A stretch of DNA of 11,899 bases. Origin: Mucidula mucida (taxonomy: Eukaryota > Basidiomycota > Agaricomycetes > Agaricales > Physalacriaceae). The DNA lies in assembly GCA_015501055.1 (NCBI GenBank), contig JADNYV010000957.1, positions 1 to 11,899 of the forward strand, written 5' to 3'. The translations under genes and the position numbers were made by a program. The notes beneath the pieces are model-generated. The model did no database searches and was not told the DNA's origin. It worked only from the letters and a program-made list of their open reading frames with translations. This document shows, piece by piece, positions 1 through 9,261 of this stretch. Numbering within the stretch: position 1 is the first letter of the stretch; each line of letters starts with the position of its first letter.

Positions 1-2
1 TC

Positions 3-230
3 AATTCCTGTCCTTTTTCGATTTCCACCGCGAAACCTGCCGATCCCCTACACCCGCATCCATCACATTTACTAATCGTGAATACATACCCATACTCTAC
101 GGCAACAACCCCAGAGTCCATTACTGACAAGGAAGACGACGCGCATTCGTCTTCTGCTCTCGTCCAGAACTGCCCTGCGACGACACCTACAATCAGAAGA
201 AGTTCCCGACGCCTCAAATGTGAGGATTGA
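3..230 (+). other. Open frame at left edge, possible terminal exon
   Basis: A plus-strand frame is open from the window edge to a TGA at 228-230, about 75 codons with no internal stop and no ATG. The translation is rich in Ser, Thr and Pro, has an acidic patch (TDKEDD) and ends in a basic tail (RRSSRRLK), as disordered C-termini often do. It could be the last exon of a gene entering from the left. An open run of this length is also fairly likely by chance across six frames, and no family is recognisable. Confidence 0.2.
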
Positions 231-1490
231 TTTTCTCTGACCTGTTTGTTCCTGCATTTTGGACGAGGCCTCCGACGATTTTCTTAATCGATACGGTTAA
301 GAATCAGGGGGCGTTCTCATTCTTTTTGTATGACATATAGATGCACAGATCGATACTCTCTGGTATTGACTAACCTACCTCATGTAGAAACGACGCTATG
401 TCCCTTGTACCCCCAACGTCTACTTGAAATATATAACCATACCCGGACTAAGTACCAGTTTGGTGACCAACTCATGCCTTTCCCACCATGACCTAGATCC
501 CATTTGCTGCTTTGTATATATGTACCCTTCATGGCTGAAAAGCAAACGTGCCGGGAAATCCACATCGTCCGCTGTGTGGCGCAGAACTTGATTATGTAAT
601 ACAATGGCTCGTTCTGATACGGCAAACACCGGCACGTCTTCTGGCTTTCACGATCATCACCATACTGCCGCTCGTCTAACATTCAGGCTGCGCAACATCG
701 CGATAGCTCAGCGCACATAGGAAACAACACGTCTTCTACGTTTTAGCTGCCCTAAACTTGACTCGACGGCCGCGGAGCGGGCATGGTATTAGTGCGAAGT
801 CACCGATTTCAATAGTGCATATCAACACCCAACACGTTTCAGATGTTTCAATTCAAGCTGGAGGATTTATATGGAAGACTCATTAATGTGGGACGACGGT
901 GGCGACTGTGGGACTCAAATGTTTCATCTCTATCATCTCGTGAGCCAAGTGTGTATTGTCTACCTACGGAGATGGACTCCATATCATTCTTCTCCAGGAA
1001 CAGACTTGGATCATCTCGCGTGTCAACGGTGAAAGTGCGTATCTATCCTTATGTTCGCCTAGCGTGTTGATGATGGTGTCACTCGCTAGTTCAAAAAACC
1101 CCGTTGTGCCTTGCTGTCTATACCTCAGTCGCGAAAAAGTTGATAGAGAGCACCTCGCAAGTCCTAGGACTGGGAATCAACAGGCCCTTATCTTTTGAGG
1201 AGCTTCGATGATGTCGCGCTATACGTATTAATCCTTTTGGTGGGCGAATCCCCCGGGGGCTAAAGTCCATGCTATAAAGACCATACGGCTGTGCGCAACC
1301 GATACTCAACCATGGACTCTATCATGACACGAAGTTGTGATTGGTCGGAGTACACTGTCAGAAGTGGTCATATCCACGTCTGGATTTGGCGTGTTCTCTC
1401 GACGTCCTCAGTTTCATACGGCAATCAACGGCGTAATTAAGTGTACCACTGGTCCACGAAGTATTCTAGATGGCCCTTCCTCTCCACCTC
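231..1490. other. Gene-poor region with no supported gene
   Basis: No recognisable protein family, RNA gene or transposon end was found here on either strand. Minus-strand frames at 380-682 and 420-635 resemble no family I know. Around 843-1070 several frames are open at once. One minus-strand frame (1042 down to a TGA at 850-848, about 64 codons) reads as a hydrophilic protein-like sequence (for example DTRDDPSLFLEK), but no splice partners could be found. A TATAAA-like element lies at about 1273-1278, followed by an ATG at 1312 that opens a frame of only 42 codons. The region probably contains the distal promoter of the GMC gene that starts at 1563. Confidence 0.4.
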
Positions 1491-1492
1491 CC

Positions 1493-1500
1493 AATAAATA
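1493..1500 (+). promoter_or_regulatory. TATA-like element upstream of first GMC gene
   Basis: AATAAATA ends 62 bp before the ATG at 1563. It is followed by a pyrimidine-rich leader (CTTTCCTCCCTCAACCTCTC), a usual basidiomycete core-promoter layout. The DUF6534 gene has a TATA box at nearly the same distance. The assignment rests on position and composition only. Confidence 0.4.
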
Positions 1501-1562
1501 GCCGCTAGTAAGTGTTTGGCATCACGCGCGCTTTCCTCCCTCAACCTCTCAGACATCCTGAC

Positions 1563-3889
1563 ATGCTTATCAGCTTGGGACTTTTTTTCTCGTTCTTCCT
1601 TCCCATTCTGCCTGAACAGTCCCACGCCAAATTGGTGGAAGCGCCTTCCCGTGCCGAGTACGACATCATTATCGTTGGAGGTGATTGCGATTCTTGTCAT
1701 GCTCTGCTCTACATTCAACGGTTCGGCGTTTAGGCGGAACGGCAGGCAGTGTGCTTGCCAGTCGTCTCTCTGAGGACGAATGTGTCTCTATATTGGTAGT
1801 CGAGGCTGGGCTCAAGTCAGTAGCCTTTGCTTCTCAAGGAGTCTTGCTCATCAAGCTTGCAGTAATGTGGGTATCTTAGATGCCGAGGTTCCTTTCCTGG
1901 GAACGGGGCTTGCTGGCTCCAGTGTGGACTGGAATTTCACCACCATACCTCAAGGTGCCTTCTCCTCCTTCATTCTGCGAACGTGCGTTAAACGCGCGTA
2001 GCCGGCTTGAACGGTCGTACTGTGCCAATCGAGCGTGGCTTCGTTTTGGGCGGCAGTAGCACCGTTAGTAAGTCCCGCACTGTTAATATGTGGGGCGCCT
2101 GTTGAACGTGATCTAGACCTAATGACATGGAATCGGTGCTCCAACGATTTCTGGGATTCCATGGCTGCAGCGTCCTCCAATCCGATCTGGAGTTGGGCGG
2201 AGATCGAAAAATATTATTTGCAGGTGCATAACTTGGTGCTTCGACTATCACGCTGGTAGCTTATTATGCTTGATTTAGACGTCAAGTCTTGTGCCACCTG
2301 CAGACGGACATGATACCACAGGCCAGGTTGAGCCTGACGCGCACGGTCACGGGCCTGTACAAGTCAGTCTACCGGGTTTCAAGACTGAGCTCGACGACCG
2401 CGTGATTGCCTCTGCCAATTTGCTTGGTGGCCGCTTCGCGTATAACGAGGATATCAATGCTGGAAACACACTGGGAATTGGTACGCGATCCACCTGCAAA
2501 ATCGGACCGTTGATGTTCATTCACAATGTAGGCTACATCCAAAACTCGGTCGGTGACGGGACGCGCAGTTCTGCGGCTACATCATATCTTCAGCCTGTTA
2601 TTGACAGACCGAATTTGGACGTCGTGATTTCCACTCGAGTAACAAGAGTGTTTGGAAGCAAGGATCCGTTAGCAATCGATTCCATCGAAATAGCAACTGC
2701 CGAAGATGGTGGGTTACAGATTTTATTAGAAGGCATCTGTTCCTCAAGACTGCTTAGGACCCCGAACGATCGTTTCAGCCAGAAAAGAGATTGTGCTAAG
2801 TGGCGGCGTATATGGTATGTATGGATACGTTGAAGAAGGCTGATAGTTGACTCGGACCTTCGTAGGAACTATCCAAGTTCTATCCCTATCAGGCATCGGA
2901 CCCTTTGAAGTTCTTGAACCTCTTGGAATTGATGTTCTCGTGGATGCGCCTGCTGTCGGCGCAAACTTGGTTGATCATCCGTTGGTCGGCAGCTACTTCT
3001 TAGTCAACTCCAACGACACCTGGGATACGGTGCTTCGTAACCAGACTCTCTTCAACGAAACGCTGGCGGAGTGGTTAGAGGAGAGGCAGGGACTGTTTGT
3101 GGATACTCCAGCGAATACGATAGGATACTTCAAGCTCCCGGATTTCGAGACGTTCGATCCTTCAACTGGACCTAGATCGGGCAACACCGAGCTTCTATTC
3201 TCTGTACGCTGTGTTCAGCTTGTTGACGCGCACGCTCATTGATTTCAACGTCAGAATGGATTTGCGCCGTTCGGGCCTACCAGCACCCCATCCACAGGTT
3301 CATACCTGACAGTGATATCCGCTGTCGTTTCGCCAACCTCGCGTAAGTACCGACATAGCGTGCAATATGGAAGCATATCTGAAATTCTATCTAGGTGGAA
3401 ACACCACCATTCCCTCAACAAATCCATGGGATGCGCCCATCATTGATCTTCAACTGTTCAGCACTCAATACGACATTGACGCGATGGTGCAATCCCTGAA
3501 AGACGCCCAGACAATTGTAGCTTCGGAGCCTTGGGCAGATTATGTTCTAGGTCCATTTGGCGATTTGGCAAACGCAACGACGGATGAAGATCTGGCTGAG
3601 TATGCACGTAGAACCGCTGTCACTGTCAATCACTCTCTGGGGACGGCGAGGATCGGAGAGGTCGTCGATTCTGAGTTGAAGGTGGTCGGGGTGTCTGGAT
3701 TGCGTGTTGTTGATGCGTCGGTTCTAGTGAGTGTCTTGTCTTGGACAAACTCAAATCAGATTTGCTAAGACTTTTCCTTAGCATACGGCTCCGGAATGCC
3801 ACCCTCAGGGAATCGTGTACACGATTGCGGAACGAGCGGTCGAACTTATCAAGGATGAGCATTTTTTGTTGAGTAATTGTACATTGTGA
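1563..3889 (+). CDS. Secreted GMC oxidoreductase, aryl-alcohol-oxidase-like
   Basis: FAD-dependent glucose-methanol-choline family oxidoreductase of 588 residues, complete. Exons: 1563-1680, 1734-1815, 1863-1954, 2002-2067, 2117-2223, 2279-2480, 2532-2708, 2758-2814, 2866-3203, 3255-3342, 3395-3726, 3782-3889. All 11 introns are 47-55 bp, GT-AG, and keep the frame. Residues 1-22 (MLISLGLFFSFFLPILPEQSHA) look like a signal peptide, so secretion is expected. The FAD-binding motif VGGGTAGSVLASRL begins at residue 38, followed by ILVVEAG. GMC signature 1 is GRTVPIERGFVLGGSSTVN. Signature 2 is GTIQVLSLSGIG, with Ile where Pro is usual. His522 (NHSLGTARIG) and His560 (ECHPQG) match the catalytic pair. 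Family members oxidise aryl or other alcohols, often releasing H2O2 for lignocellulose attack; the substrate here is unknown. The ATG at 1563 was chosen because it is the only one giving a signal peptide joined to the FAD motif. Convergent with the GMC gene on the minus strand. Confidence 0.95.
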
Positions 3890-3920
3890 TTTTAAGAACC
3901 AGACATCAGCGTAGTTCGTT
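3890..3920. other. 31-bp gap between convergent stop codons
   Basis: The plus-strand GMC gene stops at TGA 3887-3889 and the minus-strand GMC gene stops at TAG 3923-3921. The gap is too short for two separate 3' untranslated regions, so each transcript must run into the other gene and the mRNA tails should overlap in antisense. Confidence 0.85.
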
Positions 3921-6418
3921 CTACAGGTCGGCCAGAATGAGATCTGCAGCCTTTTGACATGTTTCAGCTTCACGCCACCATGAGAGTCAACAAAAACGGC
4001 ATACCTTCTCGCCAATCGCATACGCGTAGGACTGAGTGTTCGAGCATATTTCCTGGAAAGGACGAGTCAACACAGGTTTGACTGAGTGTCAATTCGACAA
4101 ACTCACCACGGGACAATTGAGTTATCAGCAATTCGAAGATTCTCGAGACCATACACTCTCAGGTTCTGGTCCACTACACCGCCGAGTTCCCTTGGAAGCA
4201 TGGCCGATGTTCCCACTGGATGATGGACGGTCGCCAAAACATCACCCACAAACTTTCCGAGGTCTTCTTTGTCTTTCTCACTTGGCACTGTGATCTGCTT
4301 GACAATGTCTTTGACAGGCGACACCTGGCAAAGCCTCTCTGCGAACTCAAGTAATCGAACAATGACCTCCCGGTCGGTGGAATTGGAGAGATATCTCGGG
4401 TTGAGGTCGGGAGGAACGGCCGGTGAAGCCGACGTGATGTGGATGCGGCCACGACTGAACGGATGAGAGTATGCGCATAAGATGGTCGTGTATCGTTTGG
4501 CTGGGTCAGGGGTCACACCGGGAACTGTGTAATGCCCGTTGATTGTCATAAGCCTATCTGACGTTTAGCACATCATCGCAGGTGGTTAAAAGGGAAGGGC
4601 GTACTGGCCAAAAGGCTGCTTGTCGTCCTTGGCCCAGCGCCGCAAGAGCTCGTATTGTTTCTCTATGCCCTTGCGCACCGTGGGATCCAACTCGGGGAAG
4701 AGATCCGGTTCAGAGTCGGGCTTCGTTTGAGACCATGTTGAGACGTCGGCTGGGCTGGCGAAGGTGGAGGCGGGAAGGAAGGCAAAGCATGACGCTGACC
4801 CAGCGAGTAGTCCGTCGCCCTTTTTGCTTGAGGACTGGTCAGTTGTTGTAACAGCTTGCGGGACGACGATACATACTAAAGCTCTTGTTGCTCGGCAGCT
4901 AGCACCGGATCTTTGAAAATCTCGAAGGACTTGAATGTTTCTGGGACTTCGACAACCGTTGAAGCAAAGGCGTGGTCCTCTACAATGGAACGGAATCATG
5001 GTGCATATTATTTGTGAGTACTAGGAAGAAACGTACGAAGGTTTTCACCGACTCCTGGAAGGTTGACGATGGACTTTATGCCGAGGGGCTCGATTATAGA
5101 TGCGTTTCCGACTCCTGAAAGTTCCAATATCTGCGGAGTGTGCAAAGAGCCTGCGGCTTGGTATCAGCTCGGGTCATGTAATAATGACGGTTGATACGTA
5201 CCAGCAGAAACAACCACCTCCTTGTTTGCATTGACCGTAAACGTTCTATCGTTCTGTTGTACTGTGACACCAGTAGCTCGTGTACCGTCAAAATTGATCT
5301 GGACAGCCCGTGTTGAATGAGATGTAGACGGAACACAAAACAGATACCTACCTTCAGCACCGAAATTTCCGTTACAACAAGCAGGTTAGGCAGATCTTTG
5401 TTCGGGGCAAAATATCCAGATGCGGCATATGAGCGCTTAGAGGTTGATATGTCGACAGAGGTCGGCGAAAGGAAACCGCCTGTAGGGCGACCGTCGCTCT
5501 AATGATTGTGTCAGGATACTGTGAAGAAAAATTGATAGGGTATGAAACTCACAGCATCGAGCTTCCTGGGTATGCCTATGGCCTCAAGACTATCGAGCAT
5601 AGGCGTTACAATCTCAGTGATGTGACTCGGGAATGACTTCGCGATAGCGCCCTCGGTGCCATGACTCTTTGCGTTCGGTATTGCCGCAACACGTTGTCCG
5701 TCAAGTGACGGTGACAAGGCTTGAATATGTTCGCTCTGACATTGAAAGCATGATCAGTGTGGGCTGGAATGCGAATGAAACTGAATAGCACCTTCTTCAT
5801 GTACGACAGTAAATCATCCCAATTCCATCCGGGATTGCCGAGCTCTTCCAATGCGTCAAATTCTTCTTTAGAAGGGCGTACGAAACACAGGAAGTTCAAC
5901 TGTAGGACGATCAGTCAATTCATCTCCCTTCACTGCATCACGCCAGGTCAGCTTACTAGCGATGAACCCCCTAAGCCTTTGCCGTGAGACTGCAGGAGAC
6001 GTCGGTTTCCGGCGTGGGCTTGTGGAACCTGTTAAGAAACACTTTATGTACATCCGCCGTTGCTGGGGATTTCCAGACGTACAGTGTGATACGCCCAATC
6101 GTACTTGGGATTTCCCAAGGCAAGCGCCATCATGCCCATATAGAGATTCAGGATACGCAGAAGACTTGAGCACGCTCATTACCTGGTATATCGACCAAGG
6201 GATCATTTTCATGGTAAGCCCCAGCTTCAAGCACCGCGACTGTCGTTTGAGGGCTCCCTTTGGCTAATCTAGTCGAGGTGTAAGCATTATGAAAGAACTT
6301 TCGCTGAGCGAAGACAGTACCGTGTGGCAAGCGTCAACCCGCTCGTCCCTCCACCGATAACGACTACATCAGCCGAGCGCTCGTTCTGAAGGAGAGATTC
6401 GAGAGTAATGATGGGCAT
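3921..6418 (-). CDS. Intracellular GMC oxidoreductase, possibly disrupted
   Basis: Second FAD-dependent GMC oxidoreductase, about 600 residues. Exons, high to low: 6418-6321, 6268-6183, about 6142-6083, 6028-5957, 5899-5792, 5735-5553, 5498-5352, 5298-5202, 5150-5037, 4979-4877, 4826-4605, 4553-4109 or 4107, 4052-4005, 3950-3921. The start MPIITLESLLQNERSADVVV runs straight into the FAD motif IGGGTSGLTLATRL with no signal peptide, so the enzyme should stay in the cell. Further motifs are VAVLEAG, GKGLGGSSLLNF (signature 1), GSLHTPQILELSGVG (signature 2), catalytic HHPVGT, and the C-terminus SNTQSYAYAIGEK then AADLILADL. The second catalytic position appears to be Asn (SNTQ). The start codon is in good context (ACCATG). 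Two junctions are abnormal: exon 3 (LGNPKYDWAYHT) has no AG in front of it, and exons 12 and 13 join out of frame. In-frame alternatives exist but cut conserved residues. The gene may be decaying or the sequence may contain errors. The family assignment is secure; whether it works is not. Confidence 0.85.
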
Positions 6419-7105
6419 GGTGCCGTTTGTGGATACCGGCGCTTGGAATTGTTGTTTAAAAGATGACTTTGCCGACTTTGCCGGGCAGGCCGGAGAACCA
6501 AGTGGTGAAGCATAGGACTTTGATGCCTGGCCCCGCTGGGAATGCCAGAGTCGTCACGGACCTGTTCGATATGAATAGTATCCCCGTGAAGCGCGCTCTA
6601 AAAGTTGGTCTTGATGAGAATGCTGGAGTTAATACAGTGAATGATTACAGTGAGATTTAGACGTATGTCAAGAAGAACTTCGTCAGATGGTGATGGCGAT
6701 ATCATCCTCCATTATCGGCAGTTGAGGGCGAGTTTTGAGCTGACCAGAAATGAGCGATTGTAAATCCAGAGGATTTTCAAACAATGCAGAGCTTCACTCA
6801 GGAGAGTAAGTTCGTTAAAGTGTATATGACTATATCAACAAGTTGAGATCTCAAGCGACGACACCGTGGGAACTTTCGGATCGTGCCGTTTTCTTCCGGA
6901 CAAACTCCACCACCGACCGCCCCCATCGCTGTACTGATCTTATTCTATTGTGGCGAATCTTACGAGAGTTCCTTTTGGTCGCCACCGAGTTACCTCTTTC
7001 TCCAAAAACATGCTGTCCCATCATTCTATTTAGTTGGGCATATATAGCAAAAGGATGTAACGAACAAGCCCCACGCACTACTTTCTCTCATTCAGGCGTG
7101 CATTC
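6419..7105. other. Divergent intergenic region between GMC and DUF6534 genes
   Basis: These 687 bp separate the start codons of the minus-strand GMC gene and the plus-strand DUF6534 gene, so the region should hold both promoters. On the plus strand a TATATA box lies at 7041-7046. On the minus side a TTTTAAAC element (around 6453-6460) lies about 40 bp before the GMC start. A 65-codon plus-strand frame at 6463-6660 matches no family I know and overlaps the GMC leader in antisense; I do not call it a gene. Nothing else is recognisable. Confidence 0.5.
7041..7046 (+). promoter_or_regulatory. TATA box of the DUF6534 gene
   Basis: TATATA, in the context GGCATATATAGC, lies about 60 bp before the ATG at 7106. 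This is the expected position for a fungal core promoter with a short leader. There is no ATG between it and the start codon. Confidence 0.55.
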
Positions 7106-8614
7106 ATGTCTTCCAATATTCCTATTCCTGACGACATCGCAGACCTGTAAGTCTTCACCGCACTCGAAGATAACTTGATTGACTCACGGTCTCGATCAGT
7201 ACCGGACCATTGGTGGGTCCTTCTACCGGCATCGTTATTGATTCTCGACGTTTACGAACTGATAACTAGCTTCTAGGCCACCTCTTCAACTGGGGTCTCT
7301 TCGGGGCTCTGACTGTCCAGGCTTGTAAGCGACCTTCAATGCAAGCTCTTCGACTAGCCGTTCAACATCATCTTAGATATTTATTATCTTGCTTTCCCGC
7401 ATGATCGATTTTGGCCGACAAAAGGCCTGAGTATCTTCATTTACATCTTCGAGGTGGCGCAGACTTGCGTTAATACTCGAGATGCATTCAGAAATTTTGG
7501 ACCTGGGTCAGCGGTATCCTTGCTTCTTCTTCGACACTGGCCTGACAGATATACAGCTGGGGTGACATGCGTGATCTCGACTTTCTGGGTACATATTGGC
7601 TGGGAGCGCCTGTCATGACCGCCGTCAGTAAGCCTAATATGTACTTGCGTACTCTTCCTTGTTACTGACATGGACATAGTCAGCTGTATCGTCCAATTCT
7701 TTTACGCGTGGAGAATATGGATTCTCACAAAGCAATATTGGATCCCTGGTATTATCATGCTTGTAAGTACCTGTACTATCTGATTTATTATCCACGCGAA
7801 CTAAATGGACGACGTGCAGCTATCTCTTGTTCAGTCAGTTGCCGGGGTGTATGCTGGCGATTGGGCTAAGCGCATCAATCATTTCTCCGAAATACAATCT
7901 GAAACCTATGTGGTGACTTCGGTGCGACCATCCCTTGTCCTGCCTTCGAAGCCGAGTTGAGCGAATACTATAGATATGGCTGGCGGGTACCGCGTTATGC
8001 GACACTCTGATTGCGGTGTCGATGTCCTGGACGCTGTTACGCGCTCGCACAGGTGTACGCTCGACTGACGCTCTCGTGGTCAGAATTGTACGACTTAGTG
8101 TTGAAACGGGCACCCTCTGTGCCGCATTTGCGTTGCTGGATCTCATTTTCTATCTGACATTCAAGCACAACAACTTCCATATGATACCCAGTATCGCTCT
8201 CACGAAGATGTATTCGAATAGTTACTTTGCGGTATGCATTTACTGGGTTTTCAGTCTGTCAACGTGGTCAATTGATTTGAATTGTAGGTCTTGAATTCGA
8301 GGGTGCGAATAACGGGCGGACGGATGAGCGAAGTGGTATCCACAGACTCAACGCTCTCAGTCTGTATCGCGGCGCCTGGACAACCCAACACGCTTGTCCG
8401 ATTCAGAGGAGCGGCCAGTACCTATGCTACGACTACAGACGTCGAGCTTTCGCATACCTCTACGGATGCGCATACGGAATCCGGGATAAAAAGGGGCTCT
8501 GCAGATGATCTAAGTATGTGTATTGCCTTTGAAAGACCGGTCTTAGTCTGACAAGACCCTCCAGAGCCGGAAAGCATAGTACACATTGACTCGAACCGTT
8601 CCTCCCCCGTATGA
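7106..8614 (+). CDS. DUF6534-type seven-helix membrane protein
   Basis: Integral membrane protein of 342 residues, family of unknown function common in mushroom-forming fungi. Exons: 7106-7146, 7200-7212 (13 nt), 7270-7324, 7377-7506, 7557-7627, 7680-7762, 7820-7921, 7974-8231, 8288-8513, 8565-8614. The introns are 50-57 bp and keep the frame. Seven hydrophobic segments can be followed: TGPLLLGHLFNWGLFGALTV, then GLSIFIYIFEVAQ, APVMTAVISCIVQFFYAW, IIMLLSLVQSVAGVYAG, WLAGTALCDTLIAVSMSW, LCAAFALLDLIFYLTF and IPSIALTKMYSNSYFAV. The stretch from DTLIAVSM through RARTGVRSTDALVVRIVRLS to KMYSNS is the family's most conserved block. A hydrophilic tail follows and should be cytoplasmic. The start follows a TATA box at 7041. 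The last intron (8514-8564: GTATGT, CTGAC branch, CAG) was preferred because it gives the tail KPESIVHIDSNRSSPV; reading through it instead stops at 8551. No transport or receptor role can be inferred. Confidence 0.9.
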
Positions 8615-9261
8615 TGTACCAGTACCATGCCCATGTCCGCCTAAGACCGTCGTATTGAATAAAATAATGCTCCTTCAATCAATTGCATCGCAAAACTCAA
8701 GCACAACTACTCGCAATGATCGAGTGGTTGGTAACTTCCGCTGTGACATGTTTATCACAGTCACTTGTATCCCAACCACCAGCATCCCACTCCCATTGGC
8801 TCACTCGCTGCTGTAATTCATCCCCCGGAGCCCCATGAAGATGGTAGTACACGTGTGCATAGCTTCTCCCGCAAGCGTGTTCGATTCGAACTCGGGGAAC
8901 AGTTCTATCTGTAGCAAAACCACGCTATTCTACTCTTAGGCGCCGAATGACCTATGTATCCTCAATCAGGATATCCATTCACCAGACCCGGTCTCTTCTC
9001 AATGTTGCGCTATTTTCCTTGCCCCTAGGGTCCGATGTCAGTGCATCCAAGGTATGAGTGCAGATGGTGCTCGGGCGGGCCGGGTAGACTGTCTAAATTG
9101 GTCGGACTTTGCGCTGACGCCGAACACTGAGCGCTGAGCGCCATGCCACAACAAACCTTCTATCATTACTAAGATTCTCTATTTCTCTAAAGAAGAGCGG
9201 CTGAGAGAGCGACTCGGTTGCTATTCTCAACTTTCCTTGAACATACCAAGAGATATCATAT
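8615..9261. other. Intergenic region between DUF6534 and NRPS-like genes
   Basis: These 647 bp separate two genes that point the same way. They hold the presumed polyadenylation signal of the DUF6534 gene at 8658-8663, a GC-rich patch near 9072-9085 and a short tandem TGAGCGC pair near 9129-9142. A 76-codon plus-strand frame at 8586-8816 overlaps the end of the membrane-protein gene and has no family match. No clear TATA box precedes the NRPS-like start; the leader from about 9165 is T- and A-rich. Confidence 0.5.
8658..8663 (+). terminator. Polyadenylation signal of the DUF6534 gene
   Basis: The canonical hexamer AATAAA lies 44 bp after the preferred stop codon at 8612-8614, in an A/T-rich stretch. 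This is a usual spacing for a short fungal 3' untranslated region. Confidence 0.45.

Noticed and set aside
380..682. 100-codon minus-strand frame, with a second overlapping 71-codon frame
   Set aside because: Neither translation shows a recognisable motif, and no flanking exons could be joined.
3230..6182. Shared 11-mer GCACGCTCATT at about 3232 and 6171
   Set aside because: Single short match in intronic sequence of two different genes, no extended similarity; consistent with chance.
6463..6660. 65-codon plus-strand frame beside the minus-strand GMC start
   Set aside because: No family resemblance, no splice partners, and it overlaps the presumed GMC leader; length is within chance.
8586..8816. 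76-codon plus-strand frame after the DUF6534 gene
   Set aside because: It overlaps the last exon and polyadenylation signal of that gene in another frame and has no recognisable motif.
8871..8900. tRNA-like B-box (GTTCGAATC on the minus strand) within the short palindrome TTCGATTCGAA
   Set aside because: No T-stem pairing flanks it and no acceptor, D or anticodon arms could be folded around it on either strand.
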